Part shown: positions 1-9,806 of the stretch, piece after piece
Position numbering within the stretch: the stretch's first letter is position 1
How the letters are laid out: every line of letters begins with the position of its first letter
DNA from: Streptomyces griseus
GTDB lineage: Bacteria; Bdellovibrionota; Bdellovibrionia; Bdellovibrionales; Bdellovibrionaceae
Length of the DNA: 64,000 bases
Direction of reading: 5' to 3'
Assembly: GCA_943330705.2 (NCBI GenBank)
Contig: CALQIT020000001.1
Span: 119,702 to 183,701 of the forward strand
Made by a program: the position numbers and the translations under genes
The notes under the pieces: model-generated
Databases searched by the model: none
What the model was told of the DNA's origin: nothing
The model's input: only the letters and a program-made list of their open reading frames with translations

Positions 1-120
1 GAAACCTCAGATTTTTCAGAAGGGCATGTTTCAAAAGTTTTTAGGAAACCATATAAATTGCTAGATAAGTTTATTCGCCCAGGACAAGTTGTAGTCGCAA
101 AGACTCCAACTGCTAAATAG
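1..120 (+). CDS. grpE: GrpE nucleotide exchange factor, C-terminal end (partial)
   Basis: The reading frame is open from base 1 and ends in TAG at 118-120, giving 39 residues. The end contains PYKLLDKFIRPGQVVVAK, which matches the conserved beta-domain end of GrpE (compare YKLHDRLLRPA-VVVAK in the family). GrpE is the cytosolic nucleotide exchange factor of DnaK. The start lies upstream of the window. dnaJ begins three bases after the stop, which supports the call because grpE and dnaJ are often neighbours. Only the C-terminal end is visible, so the identification rests on this short motif and the context. Confidence 0.8.
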   Translation, partial: ETSDFSEGHVSKVFRKPYKLLDKFIRPGQVVVAKTPTAK

Positions 121-123
121 TTT

Positions 124-1101
124 ATGGCGAAAAAAGATCTCTACGCTTTACTCGGAATTGCACGCAATGCCACCCCAGACGAAATTAAAAAGGCTTATCG
201 AAAATTGGCGATGAAGTTTCATCCCGACAAAAATCCAGGTGATAAAAAAGCCGAAGATAAATTTAAAGAAGCTTCTGAAGCATATGAGATTCTGAGTGAT
301 ACTAAAAAACGCGAAATGTATGATCAATTCGGTTTTTCAGGCTCTCAACAGGGATTTTCCGGCGGCGGACCTGGAGGACCTCAAGGCGGATTTGGCGGTT
401 TTAATGAAGGTAATACTGAAAATTTTCAGGATATTTTCGGAGACATTTTCGGAGATGTCTTTGGCGGTCGAGGCGGTCCTTCCGGTGGTTTTCGTCAAAC
501 TCGAAAGCAACGTGGAGCCGACCTTCGCTATACACTGAGCGTTTCATTTGAAGAATCAGCAACCGGCTGTGAACGGACAGTCTCCTTTGTCCGTAATCGC
601 AGCGGCAAAGATGAAACCGCTCGATTGTCCGTAAAAGTTCCAGTTGGCGTAAAACATGGCCAACGCTTACGACTGACAAATGAGGGTGACGCTGGTCCCA
701 ATGGCGGACCTAACGGCGATCTCTATGTAGTGATTAATGTGCAAGAGCATTCGCTTTTTAAACGTGATGAAGATGATGTGATCGTCGAAGTGCCTATTAG
801 TTATGTCGATGCAATCCTTGGTGCGCAGATCGAAATTCCGACCCTCACAGGAAAAGTTTCAATTCGCGTACCGCCCGGAACTCATAGCGGCCAAATTCTT
901 CGGGTCAAAGGTAAAGGTTTTCCTAAGGCCGGAGGGTTTGGGTCTGGGGACATGTTGGTCCGGGTCCTAGTTGATACACCGGCACATTTAAGCGGGCGCC
1001 ATAAAGAGTTGCTTGAAGAGCTTGCTAAAACTTCCGACGAAACTCCTCAGGTTAAAGCTTTCAAAGAGCGAATGAATCAATTGATAAGGACTCGAAAGTG
1101 A
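124..1101 (+). CDS. dnaJ: DnaJ-family co-chaperone, type II (no zinc finger)
   Basis: This 325-residue J-domain protein would stimulate the DnaK ATPase and deliver unfolded clients. The J domain covers residues 4-70 with the HPD motif at H33-P34-D35. A Gly/Phe-rich linker follows (about 75-120), then two beta-barrel substrate-binding domains (about 130-305). The four CxxCxGxG zinc modules of canonical DnaJ are absent; the only cysteine is near residue 149. That makes it type II, like CbpA. Its place directly behind grpE suggests that it is nonetheless the main DnaJ here, which is inference. No clear Shine-Dalgarno precedes the ATG, so translation is probably coupled to grpE. The stop overlaps the next gene by four bases. 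Confidence 0.9.
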   Translation: MAKKDLYALLGIARNATPDEIKKAYRKLAMKFHPDKNPGDKKAEDKFKEASEAYEILSDTKKREMYDQFGFSGSQQGFSGGGPGGPQGGFGGFNEGNTENFQDIFGDIFGDVFGGRGGPSGGFRQTRKQRGADLRYTLSVSFEESATGCERTVSFVRNRSGKDETARLSVKVPVGVKHGQRLRLTNEGDAGPNGGPNGDLYVVINVQEHSLFKRDEDDVIVEVPISYVDAILGAQIEIPTLTGKVSIRVPPGTHSGQILRVKGKGFPKAGGFGSGDMLVRVLVDTPAHLSGRHKELLEELAKTSDETPQVKAFKERMNQLIRTRK

Positions 1102-2789
1102 AAATAGCTCAATTTTTTTTCCTGTTTGTGCTTGTTGGTTGCTCTTCAACGCGATCTATATATAGAGAACAAGAAACGGCGAAAAAACGTCCAGCTATTT
1201 TAATAGCACCCGTACCAACAGCAGCCACAAACTCAGATCCGAAGCCTTCTTTTTCAAGTGAACAGTTGCTGACAAATGAGGTCGGAAAAAATACTCAGGC
1301 GGCCCATTGGCTAGGCGTGCTTTTTAATTACGATTTTGGAATTCAAGATCCCGCACAGTCCGGTAATCACGATAAGTACAAAGAAAAGTCTTTTGAAATT
1401 ATCGATGCTCGGCTTTCAGGCGATGAACTTGAACAGTTTACGGATAAAGCTCGCTCGACTCCTTTGAAATCTGCGGCTTGGTTTCGCTTAGGTGAGCTCA
1501 GTTTAGAAAAGCGCGACTATAGTTTGGCCAGAAAATTTTTTGGGCGTTGTATGGCAATTACTGAAGAACCCACACGCTCAGAACGAGCTCGTCAATACCT
1601 GGAACAACTTGAAAGTTTAAAAAAAGTTGAACCAAAAACTGTGGGAGTCGTGTTGCCTTTAACCGGGAAACAGGCTGGCGTTTCACAAAAGATTTTGCGT
1701 GGAATTCAACTCGGTCTTGGCTTTGGATCTAAAATTCCCACTAGCTTTCGACTTGCAGTTGTTGATAGCGAGGCAAATCCAGATCTGGCCCGCAGGGGAA
1801 TTGATAAACTGATCAAAGAAGACAACGTCATTGCGATTGTTGGCGGTGTAATTAGCAAAACAGCTACTGCTGAAGCTGCAATGGCCAGCGAGCTGGGTGT
1901 CCCTTTGATAACTTTGACACAAAAGTCTGGAATCACTGAAATAGGTCCGAATATTTTCAGAAATTCCATGACATCAGAAATGCAAGTTCGCAACTTAGTG
2001 CGGACGGCTATGCACGACTTACATCTAACTAAGTTTGCGATTATTTTTCCAAATGATTCTTATGGTATTGAGTACGCAAATATTTTTTGGGATGAAGTTC
2101 TAGCCAGAGGCGGTGAGATCACTGCCGCTCAGTCTTACTCACCTAAAGAAACTGATTTTCGTTTTGCGGTCCAGAAGCTTGTTGGTACTTATTATATTGA
2201 AGCCCGGCATGATGAATACAAATTGCGCGCAAAAGAACAGCAGGACACTCAGCAGAAAAAAACTGATCGCGACAAAGTCGGAGGGGACATACTTCCCCCT
2301 GTGGTCAATTTCGACGCGATTTTTATCCCAGATGGAGCCAAAGCCATGGGACAGATTTCTGCTATGTTGGCTTACAACGGAATTAAAGGGGTAAAACTTC
2401 TTGGTACCAACCTGTGGAACATCTCTGGAATTGCCAAACGGGCCGGGCCATTTTCTGAATCACTGCTTTTCGTCGATAGTTTTTTAAGCACTGATGAGAA
2501 GGTGGCTCGCTCCAGCTTTGTCCGCGACTTTAAGGCTGTCTACTCAGATGAACCAGGGGTATTCGAGTTGCAGGGATATGATTCTGCCCTAGTCTTGCGC
2601 CAACTTGTCGCTCAGGGCGCCACAAACCGTGATTCCCTTAATGAATCCCTAAACCGGCTTAGCGATTTCAATGGGGCCCTGGGCGAGCTCTCAATGAGCG
2701 AAGATCGCGAAATCCTGCGACCACTGCTTTCTTTGACCCTAAGTAACGGAATCGTCGTACCTTTTCAGTCGAGCCTATCTAAGAAATAA
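1098..2789 (+). CDS. Lipoprotein with TPR-like and periplasmic-binding-protein domains
   Basis: The 563-residue product starts at a GTG that overlaps the dnaJ stop (GTGA). Residues 1-15 form a lipoprotein signal with lipobox LVGC; Ser at +2 would send it to the outer membrane under the E. coli Lol rule. Residues about 100-170 look like a TPR/helical segment. From about 175 to the end the pattern is that of a type I periplasmic binding protein (for example [21 protein letters not shown] and [11 protein letters not shown]). This layout resembles LpoA/LppC-type activators of penicillin-binding proteins and also Leu/Ile/Val-binding-like proteins. I cannot choose between them from sequence alone. 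No transporter genes adjoin it, which slightly favours the PBP-activator idea. Confidence 0.75.
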   Translation: MKIAQFFFLFVLVGCSSTRSIYREQETAKKRPAILIAPVPTAATNSDPKPSFSSEQLLTNEVGKNTQAAHWLGVLFNYDFGIQDPAQSGNHDKYKEKSFEIIDARLSGDELEQFTDKARSTPLKSAAWFRLGELSLEKRDYSLARKFFGRCMAITEEPTRSERARQYLEQLESLKKVEPKTVGVVLPLTGKQAGVSQKILRGIQLGLGFGSKIPTSFRLAVVDSEANPDLARRGIDKLIKEDNVIAIVGGVISKTATAEAAMASELGVPLITLTQKSGITEIGPNIFRNSMTSEMQVRNLVRTAMHDLHLTKFAIIFPNDSYGIEYANIFWDEVLARGGEITAAQSYSPKETDFRFAVQKLVGTYYIEARHDEYKLRAKEQQDTQQKKTDRDKVGGDILPPVVNFDAIFIPDGAKAMGQISAMLAYNGIKGVKLLGTNLWNISGIAKRAGPFSESLLFVDSFLSTDEKVARSSFVRDFKAVYSDEPGVFELQGYDSALVLRQLVAQGATNRDSLNESLNRLSDFNGALGELSMSEDREILRPLLSLTLSNGIVVPFQSSLSKK

Positions 2790-2888
2790 GAATTTTTTAT
2801 GGTAGTTTTGCTAACCTAGTTAAGCTCTTCAAAGGTCTATCTTTGCACATGGCCGGTACAAAATCGGACTCATTGCTAGGGAGGCCCT

Positions 2889-3269
2889 ATGAATATCGAA
2901 GACACAGCTAATGACATCGTTCAGGACTGCAAAAGAAGACTGCTGTCGATGAAACAAGATCTTCTAAACAGAGCCAAGACGTCTAGGCAAGAATTTGCAA
3001 AAAACCAAACAAATGTCGGCGATGAAATCGACCAAAGTGCAGCGAATATCGAAGAGCACGCAATGCTTACCGTGCAGGAACGGATTCGCAATCAACTTTT
3101 TGAAATCGACATGGCCTTGGGTCGAATTGAACGCGGTGTCTTTGGTATCTGCGAAGAAACTTTTGAAAAAATTGAAACAGAGCGTTTGCTGGCAATTCCA
3201 TTTACTCGACTAAGCATCGAAGGAGCCGAAATCCGAGAGGCTGTTTCTCAGCGTTATCTTCGCGCTTAA
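2889..3269 (+). CDS. DksA/TraR-family protein with degenerate zinc finger
   Basis: The product has 126 residues and is preceded by a strong ribosome site (AGGGAGG at 2878-2884). Its helical coiled-coil layout and the stretch ALGRIERGVFGICEE match DksA/TraR proteins, which bind in the secondary channel of RNA polymerase. The acidic coiled-coil tip is kept (D45, D48). Of the four zinc cysteines only C88 remains; the partner position is Thr91 and the second pair is replaced by Ser/Glu in the segment RLSIEGAE. It should therefore fold without zinc. A second family member with a complete finger follows 186 bases downstream. The effect on transcription is not predictable from sequence. Confidence 0.8.
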   Translation: MNIEDTANDIVQDCKRRLLSMKQDLLNRAKTSRQEFAKNQTNVGDEIDQSAANIEEHAMLTVQERIRNQLFEIDMALGRIERGVFGICEETFEKIETERLLAIPFTRLSIEGAEIREAVSQRYLRA

Positions 3270-3372
3270 AAAATTGTAAAAATGGCTTAAAAACTGATGC
3301 CAATATTGTGGAAAACTACTTCGCCAGGCGTCGAAAATAGTGGTTAAGTTTTAAGCACTTACAAGTTTTTTA

Positions 3373-3401
3373 TTGATACTCCAAAAGATACAAATCATAA
3401 C
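3373..3401 (+). promoter_or_regulatory. Candidate sigma70-type promoter for the second dksA gene
   Basis: TTGATA (3373-3378, five of six to TTGACA) and CATAAC (3396-3401, four of six to TATAAT) are separated by 17 bases. They lie about 55 bases ahead of the dksA ATG. The match is moderate and unverified. Confidence 0.3.
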
Positions 3402-3455
3402 CATCCCCCTGTAAGAGAATCTTACGGTCAAACATCTTGGCTAGAGGGGGTAAAG

Positions 3456-3815
3456 ATGAGCGGGACCGATCTCCGTACGATAAAGGCTTTTTTGCTAGAG
3501 CAAAAAGGTTCAATATTGAATAAAAATAATGAGTTCAAATCCGAGCAATCATCAGAGAGATCACACTTCTCTGACGAGGCGGAAGCTGCTTCTGAGGACT
3601 TTAGTCTAAGCATATCCATTCATCTTCATGAGCGAGATCGCAAAGCGTTGTTTGAAATCGAGCGCGCATTGGGAAAAATCGAAGCTGGTGGCTATGGCGA
3701 GTGCGAGTCCTGTGGTGACGACATTGGGTTGAAACGCCTACAGGCTAGACCTTTTGCTCACCTCTGCGTCCAATGCAAAGAAGAACAAGAAGATCCGCGT
3801 AATTACATGAACTAG
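3456..3815 (+). CDS. dksA: DksA/TraR zinc-finger transcription factor
   Basis: This 119-residue protein has the C4 zinc finger of DksA/TraR proteins (C83, C86, C104, C107) within GGYGECESCGDDIGLKRLQA. It would bind RNA polymerase through the secondary channel, typically together with ppGpp, to tune stable RNA and amino-acid gene transcription. The coiled-coil tip reads D40-x2-E43-x-A45, where E. coli DksA has D71-x2-D74-x-A76. The ribosome site AGAGGGGG lies just before the ATG. The protein is shorter than E. coli DksA (151 residues), so it may act more like the short DksA paralogues. The neighbouring paralogue lacks the finger. Confidence 0.85.
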   Translation: MSGTDLRTIKAFLLEQKGSILNKNNEFKSEQSSERSHFSDEAEAASEDFSLSISIHLHERDRKALFEIERALGKIEAGGYGECESCGDDIGLKRLQARPFAHLCVQCKEEQEDPRNYMN

Positions 3816-3825
3816 TCTGCACCTT

Positions 3826-3873
3826 AGCCTCATCCCACGAGGCTTGCTGACATGGATGTCAGTCCAATTTTTC
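3826..3873 (+). terminator. Candidate intrinsic terminator after dksA
   Basis: Two small hairpins follow the dksA stop. One is AGCCTC/GAGGCT (3826-3831 with 3839-3844). The second is CTGACA-TGGA-TGTCAG (3847-3862), followed after a short gap by TTTTT. Stem length is modest, so termination may be partial. Confidence 0.4.
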
Positions 3874-3980
3874 ACTTCAGAAGGCTTTTCCAGACCTTTT
3901 TTCTTAAAGCATTCACATCTCTAAACCGAATATTTTCATACTGAAAGTAACAGCCCGTACCGCTGCGGAGGAGAAGGTCT

Positions 3981-6398
3981 ATGAGTTTTGAAGAAAAGCT
4001 TACCGATTTACCAGCAACTTTACCAATGCTTCCTGTGAGAGACATCGTGGTTTTTCCATACATGATTCTCCCACTATTCGTTGGCAGAGAGGCTTCGATT
4101 CGCTCAGTTGAAGATGCGCTCGGTAAAAATCGGCTGATTTTTTTGGCCTCACAAAAGGAAATCACCGAAGAAAACCCAACACCGGAAACAATATATACAA
4201 CTGGCACCATCGCTAAGATCATGCGAATGAGAAAGCTATCTGATGGAAGGGTTAAGATTCTAATTCAAGGTGAAGCTAAAGGACGAATTAAAAGCTTCGT
4301 TAAAACTTCTCCGTGTTTTGAGGTGGCCGTCGAGCGAATCGAGGAACCTGTCAATAACGCCCAATCGGTTGAGTTTGAGGCTTTGATCCGCACAGCAAAA
4401 GAACACATCGAAAAAATTATTGCATTGGGCCGGGTTTTATCTCCGGATATTCTTTTAGTTTTAGATGATGTCCAAGATCCAGGTAAGTTAGCTGACTTGA
4501 TTGCCAGCAACCTTGGAATCAAAGTTCCAGACGCACAAAAGGTTCTTGAAACAGTTGATCACAAAGAACGCTTGCGCTTGGTAAATGAAATTCTTGCAAA
4601 CGAACTTGAAGTTCTATCCATGCAAGCTAAAATTCGTACTCAAGCAAAAGATGAAATGTCTAAATCACAGCGTGAGTATTTCCTACGCGAACAAATGCGA
4701 GCTATAAAAAGTGAACTCGGAGAAAATGATTCCAAATCAGAAGAAATGGAAGAATTAAGAGAAAAAGTTCATGCGGCAGCAATGCCAGAAACAGTTGAAA
4801 CTGAAGCTTTTAAACAACTTACTCGACTGGAAAGAATGCATCCAGATGCGTCCGAGGCATCGATGGTTCGTACCTACTTAGACTGGTTGATTGATCTTCC
4901 TTGGAGTAAAAAAACAGAGGACGCAATTGATCTTGCGCGATCTAAAGAGATCTTAGATGAAGACCACTATGATCTACAAAAAGTGAAGGACCGCGTTCTT
5001 GAATTTCTTGCAGTACGCAAATTGAAGAACTCAATGAAAGGTCCAATTCTTTGCTTTTGTGGCCCTCCAGGTGTTGGCAAAACTTCGCTCGGAAAATCCA
5101 TCGCCAGAGCTATGGGACGAGAGTATTTCCGTGTTTCATTGGGTGGGGTTAAAGATGAGGCAGAGATTCGCGGACATCGACGTACCTACGTTGGTGCGAT
5201 GCCAGGTAAAGTCGTGCAAGCACTTCGCCAGGTAAAGACCAATAATCCTGTTCTTGTTTTGGATGAAATTGACAAGCTGGGATCAGATTTTCGCGGTGAC
5301 CCTTCTGCGGCGATGCTTGAAGTTTTAGACCCAGAACAAAACTCTACATTTCGCGATAACTATTTGAATGTCGATTTTGATTTATCAAATGTTCTGTTTA
5401 TTGCGACGGCCAATGTTGTAGAAAATATCCCTGCAGCGTTAAGAGACCGCATGGAGTTGATACAAATTCCTGGCTATACAGAAAATGATAAGTTGATTAT
5501 AACCAAAACACATTTGATTGATCGACAGATTGAAGCGAATGGAATCACCAAAGAAAATATTAAGTTTTCCGATGAGGGTATAAAATATCTGATTGGACAC
5601 TACACTCGCGAAGCTGGTCTCAGAAATCTTGAACGTGAAATCGGATCCGTGTGCCGTAAAGTTGCAAAGAAAGTCGTTCTCGGAGAAGCTTCATTTTTGG
5701 AAGTAACTGAAAATAATCTTCCTGATCTTTTAGGTCCGCCGCGCTTTCTTCGCGATGAAAAACTTGTAGATTCGCAAGTTGGTGTGGTTACAGGTCTTGC
5801 CTGGACCCAAGCTGGTGGGGAAGTGCTTTATGTCGAGGCCTTAAAGTATCGCGGAAAGGGCGGATTAACTTTAACTGGGCAATTGGGCGACGTCATGAAA
5901 GAGTCCGCCCATGCGGCGATGACCTACGCACGTTCCCATTGGGAAGAACTTGGCGTTCCTTCGGATTTCTTTGAAAAATTTGATGTCCATGTCCATCTGC
6001 CTGCGGGAGCTATTCCTAAAGATGGACCTTCGGCTGGAGTAACGATCTCGACCGCCTTAGTTAGCTTAATGACGGATATTCCTGTCAGACATGATGTGGC
6101 TATGACTGGCGAGGTCACCTTACAAGGTAGAGTTCTTCCGGTCGGCGGAATTCGCGAAAAGTGTCTTGCCGCTTTGTCACAGGGGATAAAGGATATAATC
6201 ATACCTTTAGCGAATCAAAAAGATTTGCAGGATATTCCAGCTGAGTTCAAAGATAAAATGAACTTTATCTGTGTCGAAAATTTAGACGAAGTTTTTGCTG
6301 TAGCATTTGATAAGAATGTAAAAGCAGGAAAAAGAACATCAGGAACTAAGCAAGGTAAGAAAAGTAAAAACCCAGCTGCAGCATCGTCTGCAGCTTAG
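3981..6398 (+). CDS. lon: ATP-dependent protease Lon
   Basis: Lon (805 residues) is a cytosolic AAA+ serine protease that degrades damaged and regulatory proteins. The N-terminal substrate domain spans about 1-210. The AAA+ module carries Walker A GPPGVGKT at 361-368 and the Walker B region LVLDEIDK. The protease domain has the Ser684-Lys727 catalytic dyad within KDGPSAG and PVGGIREK. Length fits the family, with a short Lys/Ala-rich C-terminal tail. GGAGGAGAAGG before the ATG is a strong ribosome site. It is transcribed alone, bounded by terminators on both sides. No heat-shock-type promoter was recognised. Confidence 0.97.
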   Translation: MSFEEKLTDLPATLPMLPVRDIVVFPYMILPLFVGREASIRSVEDALGKNRLIFLASQKEITEENPTPETIYTTGTIAKIMRMRKLSDGRVKILIQGEAKGRIKSFVKTSPCFEVAVERIEEPVNNAQSVEFEALIRTAKEHIEKIIALGRVLSPDILLVLDDVQDPGKLADLIASNLGIKVPDAQKVLETVDHKERLRLVNEILANELEVLSMQAKIRTQAKDEMSKSQREYFLREQMRAIKSELGENDSKSEEMEELREKVHAAAMPETVETEAFKQLTRLERMHPDASEASMVRTYLDWLIDLPWSKKTEDAIDLARSKEILDEDHYDLQKVKDRVLEFLAVRKLKNSMKGPILCFCGPPGVGKTSLGKSIARAMGREYFRVSLGGVKDEAEIRGHRRTYVGAMPGKVVQALRQVKTNNPVLVLDEIDKLGSDFRGDPSAAMLEVLDPEQNSTFRDNYLNVDFDLSNVLFIATANVVENIPAALRDRMELIQIPGYTENDKLIITKTHLIDRQIEANGITKENIKFSDEGIKYLIGHYTREAGLRNLEREIGSVCRKVAKKVVLGEASFLEVTENNLPDLLGPPRFLRDEKLVDSQVGVVTGLAWTQAGGEVLYVEALKYRGKGGLTLTGQLGDVMKESAHAAMTYARSHWEELGVPSDFFEKFDVHVHLPAGAIPKDGPSAGVTISTALVSLMTDIPVRHDVAMTGEVTLQGRVLPVGGIREKCLAALSQGIKDIIIPLANQKDLQDIPAEFKDKMNFICVENLDEVFAVAFDKNVKAGKRTSGTKQGKKSKNPAAASSAA

Positions 6399-6449
6399 TT
6401 TTACACATTTCTTAAATCAAGGGTGGAGCATTTGCTTTACCCTTTTTTT
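6374..6449 (+). terminator. Intrinsic terminator(s) after lon
   Basis: The main hairpin has arms 6419-6429 and 6434-6444 (11 pairs including two G-T wobbles, loop ATTT), followed by a T run to 6449. A second perfect inverted repeat, AGCTGCAG-CATCGT-CTGCAGCT (6374-6395), overlaps the last lon codons and is followed by TTTT. The main hairpin also sits between lon and the convergent gene at 6459, but the T run favours + strand termination. Confidence 0.8.
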
Positions 6450-6458
6450 ATGGAAATT

Positions 6459-6905
6459 TTAATAGCCAACTAGGCGCTGATTTTCTGATTCAAGAACACG
6501 AACCAGTGTCTTTAGATCAGATATTTCAGCGTTAAGCTGAAGTATCTGCTCCTCTTTTTCCTGAAGTATTTGGGTATAAGCTCGTTTTAATTCGTTCAGC
6601 AACTTATTGGCAGCAGTTAAAATTGGTTCGTCTGCCGGAGGCTCCTTGTTCAGTTTCGTGCTCGGAATCTGAGCACTCATCAAAGTCTTGGAATAACTTT
6701 CAAAGGAGGGGCTGTGTGCCGATGGGGAGGGGCGACTAGGCCTTCCAAGACTCTGATGAGCTGAAATCGGTTCATCGAAAATCAAATATTTTCCGTCCGC
6801 AAACGAAAACTTGATTTCTTCGGTCTTAATTCTCCGTCTAAGAGTACTGATACTCACCTTGTACTTAGTTGAGTAGTCAGTAAGCGGGATCCAATCAAGA
6901 GCCAT
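6459..6905 (-). CDS. Small putative DNA-binding protein with coiled-coil tail
   Basis: The product has 148 residues and no name that I recognise. The first 45 residues (PLTDYSTKYKVSISTLRRRI, then GKYLIFDE) resemble a MerR/excisionase-type winged helix-turn-helix of the HTH_17 kind. The middle is low-complexity and rich in Ser and Pro. Residues about 100-145 form a heptad-like coiled coil suited to dimerisation. A purine-rich ribosome site (AAGAAAGAGG) precedes the ATG. It stands alone between lon and the patatin gene. A DNA-binding or regulatory role is inference from the N-terminal pattern only. Confidence 0.6.
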   Translation of the reverse strand: MALDWIPLTDYSTKYKVSISTLRRRIKTEEIKFSFADGKYLIFDEPISAHQSLGRPSRPSPSAHSPSFESYSKTLMSAQIPSTKLNKEPPADEPILTAANKLLNELKRAYTQILQEKEEQILQLNAEISDLKTLVRVLESENQRLVGY

Positions 6906-7088
6906 TCGATGATACCTCTTTCTTGCTTAATCACTGTAGCGAAATGCTCAGTGTTGTCAAATTTCTGGTTAGTCAGATATCCAAAACTTTAATAAACTAT
7001 TCAAAGGTCGGGATAATCAAAGTGTTCATCAAGACCTTGATCTGAATCAACTCTAGACTTACGGCATATAGCATTAGATAATCACATT

Positions 7089-8294
7089 ATGGCTATCAAG
7101 ATCAAAGAAAAGAAGAAGATAGCGCTTGTCCTCAGTGGCGGCGGCATTAAAGCAGCTGCCTTTCATACTGGGGTTTGCTTAGCCTTGCAGGAAAAGGGCT
7201 TTAAGTTTGCTGGTGGAACCAAAGAGGAGGTCGCCCGCAAGTATCCCGAAGGTGATCCAATGACTATTCGCCTCTATGTAGGATCTAGCGCTGGGGCCTT
7301 TGTCTCATCGATACTATCGGCTGGATACTCACTAGAGGCTCTGGTGAATGCGTTTCAGATGGGGGTCGGCCAAAAGGCCTACTACTCAGAACATGGTCTG
7401 CAAAAGCTAAAGCCCCTTGGATACCGTGATATTTTTGCCTTAAATGGATTCAATCTACTTTCAGCCCTGCCTTTGAGCTTACTCAAAAAGTCCTTTGTCG
7501 AAGGGGGTCTCGAGGCAATCTTAAAAAATTGGATCAAAATCAATGGCCTATTCACGTCAGCGGCATTGGAAAGATATCTAAGTCGTTATGTTCTGTCCCA
7601 CGATGACTTTAAAAAATTGGGTGTTGAGCTTTTTATTGTCGCCACCCAACTTAATCACAGTCGGAAAGTGATCTTTGGTAACTTCCCGGAAACACATAAG
7701 AATCGCACAACAAAATTTGTTAATTACGCAAAGATCAGTCAATCCGTTGCCGCATCGGTCAGTATTCCCCCTGTTTTTGCTCCTTATTGCATTAAAGCTC
7801 CAACCGGGAAGACCATGTACTTCTACGACGGGGAAATTCGCGATACTCTTTCAACCCACGTCGCGGCTGATCACGGGGCCGACCTGGTTATTTCAAGCTT
7901 TTCGATGCAGCCCTACCATTACACGGAAGAAATCGGAAGCCTTCACAAACTTGGCATTCCAATGATTCTAAACCAGGCGCTCTATCAGGTCCTGCAGCAA
8001 AAGATTGATCGGCATATCCAACACCAAACGGATATTCGCTCTGTGTATAACGCAATTGATGGCTACTTTAAGCAGGTGAACTTACCCGAAGAGCACCGGG
8101 AAAAAATTTTAGAAATCATCCGAAATCGAGTCCACTACAAGCCAAATGTAGACTATCTGTATATTCATCCCCGGCCCCAAGACGACGAAATGTTCTTTGC
8201 GGACCACTTTAGTTTGAATAGTAAAAATTTAGAAAAAATTGTCCGCATAGGCTTTAAATCTGGCATCAGCCAATTGCGAAAAATGGACCTCTAG
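7089..8294 (+). CDS. Patatin-like phospholipase
   Basis: This 401-residue patatin-family acyl hydrolase has an oxyanion Gly-rich loop (LSGGGIKAAAFHTG, near residues 15-28) and the nucleophile elbow GSSAG (LYVGSSAGAF). The second member of the Ser-Asp dyad is probably in YDGEIRD, a variation on the usual DG[GA]. No signal peptide is apparent, so it would act in the cytosol or on the inner face of the membrane unless secreted by another route. Patatins hydrolyse phospholipids or other acyl esters; the substrate is unknown. No strong ribosome site precedes the ATG. It is a single gene between convergent neighbours. Confidence 0.85.
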   Translation: MAIKIKEKKKIALVLSGGGIKAAAFHTGVCLALQEKGFKFAGGTKEEVARKYPEGDPMTIRLYVGSSAGAFVSSILSAGYSLEALVNAFQMGVGQKAYYSEHGLQKLKPLGYRDIFALNGFNLLSALPLSLLKKSFVEGGLEAILKNWIKINGLFTSAALERYLSRYVLSHDDFKKLGVELFIVATQLNHSRKVIFGNFPETHKNRTTKFVNYAKISQSVAASVSIPPVFAPYCIKAPTGKTMYFYDGEIRDTLSTHVAADHGADLVISSFSMQPYHYTEEIGSLHKLGIPMILNQALYQVLQQKIDRHIQHQTDIRSVYNAIDGYFKQVNLPEEHREKILEIIRNRVHYKPNVDYLYIHPRPQDDEMFFADHFSLNSKNLEKIVRIGFKSGISQLRKMDL

Positions 8295-8345
8295 CCAATC
8301 GCAATTGCAGCAAGCAAGAATGGTTTTTCCAATGCCTGCTTCAAA

Positions 8346-9803
8346 TTAGGAAAGTGCCTTTTCAAAGACCTCAAAGATTGGGCCCGAGGCCAAACCCAAG
8401 AAAACAACTAGAATAGCAGAAATTATAATTGCTGTTCGAGTAGCAAACATCGGCTTGTCAGAATCTTCAACTTCACCGTCTTTCATATACATAACAACAA
8501 TGGGGCGCAGGTAATAATAAACGCTAATAACAGAATTTAGAACTCCCCAAATAACAAGCCAAACTAGGCCCTCGCCAAGGGCTGCTGTAAACAGATAAAA
8601 CTTACCGAAAAAACCTACCGTTGGTGGAATTCCAGCAAGTGAAAATAAAAACAAGGTTAAACAAAACGCCATCAAAGGCTTCTTCTTTGCGTACCCGGCC
8701 AAATCATCAACGGTAATAACTGAACGCTCATCTCGTTCCATTAGTGAAACAATCGCAAAGGCTCCCAATGTCATTAGTGTGTAGGACGTCAGGTAAAAAA
8801 GTACACCTGAGGCTCCGATTTCAATCTTATCCGAAAAACCAACAGTAATAATACCCACCAAAAGGTAACCTGAATGAGCAATACTAGAGTAAGCAAGCAT
8901 GCGTTTTAGATTATTTTGTACAATCGCTGCAACATTGCCGACCAACATCGTAATCACTGCCAACCATTGCAATAGATCAAGAAGATTTTCTGAATGCAGA
9001 AGGCTTTTCGTCGAAATCAGCCGCAAAAACGCGCCAAATGAAACAGCTTTGATTGCTGTTGCCATATACGCAGTATGAGGGGTTGGAGCGCCTTGGTAGA
9101 CATCCGGTGTCCATGCATGAAATGGCGCAATCGAAACTTTAAAACAAAATCCCAAAATTAAAAGAGTGATGCCAAATAGAAAAACCCTACTGGAAACAAT
9201 CAACTCTGGAGTTGCCTTGATAACATCCGGGATATATGTGGATCCAACAGTCCCGAACATAAATGAAATTCCATACAAAAATATTGCTGAAGCAAAACTT
9301 CCTAAGATGAAATACTTAAAGGCTGCTTCTTTTGATAGCTTTTGTTCGTGTGACATTGCAATCATCAAATAAAGAGAAAGCGACATTGTCTCCAGGCCAA
9401 TAAATACGGTTAGAAGATCGAAGGCCGAAACTAAAATTAACATTCCTGATACAGAGCTAAGAGTTAAAAAAATCAATTCCGAAAACTGTTCGCCGTTGGT
9501 TGCGGGATTGTCGAACATCAACAGCAGAGATCCTGCGGCAGCAGCGAGGGCTAGTAAACCCATCCACTTCGTCAGCCCATCAAAAACCAAAGATCTCTCA
9601 AAGGCCGTTACCGCCGTTCCCCCGCTAACAATATGAAGCAGAATCCCTGCGCCAAAAATTCCACACAAACCCAAAAGCAAGGTGGCAAACGGAGGTAACT
9701 CGACATTGCCTCGCAAAACCTTTGCGGTGATCGGGATAACGCTAAAAATAAACAATAGAATCAATGGAGAAACTAAAAATACATCTTTAAAACCAGCCAT
9801 CAT
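8346..9803 (-). CDS. nuoN: NADH-quinone oxidoreductase subunit N
   Basis: NuoN (485 residues) is one of the three antiporter-like proton-pumping subunits of complex I in the inner membrane. It has about 14 hydrophobic helices and the family pattern FKVSIAPFHAWTPDVYQGAP, which contains the functional Lys and the discontinuous-helix region. It is the last gene of a seven-gene membrane-arm operon. AAGGAA sits six bases before the ATG, and the gap to nuoM is three bases. Confidence 0.95.
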   Translation of the reverse strand: MMAGFKDVFLVSPLILLFIFSVIPITAKVLRGNVELPPFATLLLGLCGIFGAGILLHIVSGGTAVTAFERSLVFDGLTKWMGLLALAAAAGSLLLMFDNPATNGEQFSELIFLTLSSVSGMLILVSAFDLLTVFIGLETMSLSLYLMIAMSHEQKLSKEAAFKYFILGSFASAIFLYGISFMFGTVGSTYIPDVIKATPELIVSSRVFLFGITLLILGFCFKVSIAPFHAWTPDVYQGAPTPHTAYMATAIKAVSFGAFLRLISTKSLLHSENLLDLLQWLAVITMLVGNVAAIVQNNLKRMLAYSSIAHSGYLLVGIITVGFSDKIEIGASGVLFYLTSYTLMTLGAFAIVSLMERDERSVITVDDLAGYAKKKPLMAFCLTLFLFSLAGIPPTVGFFGKFYLFTAALGEGLVWLVIWGVLNSVISVYYYLRPIVVMYMKDGEVEDSDKPMFATRTAIIISAILVVFLGLASGPIFEVFEKALS

Positions 9804-9806
9804 ATT

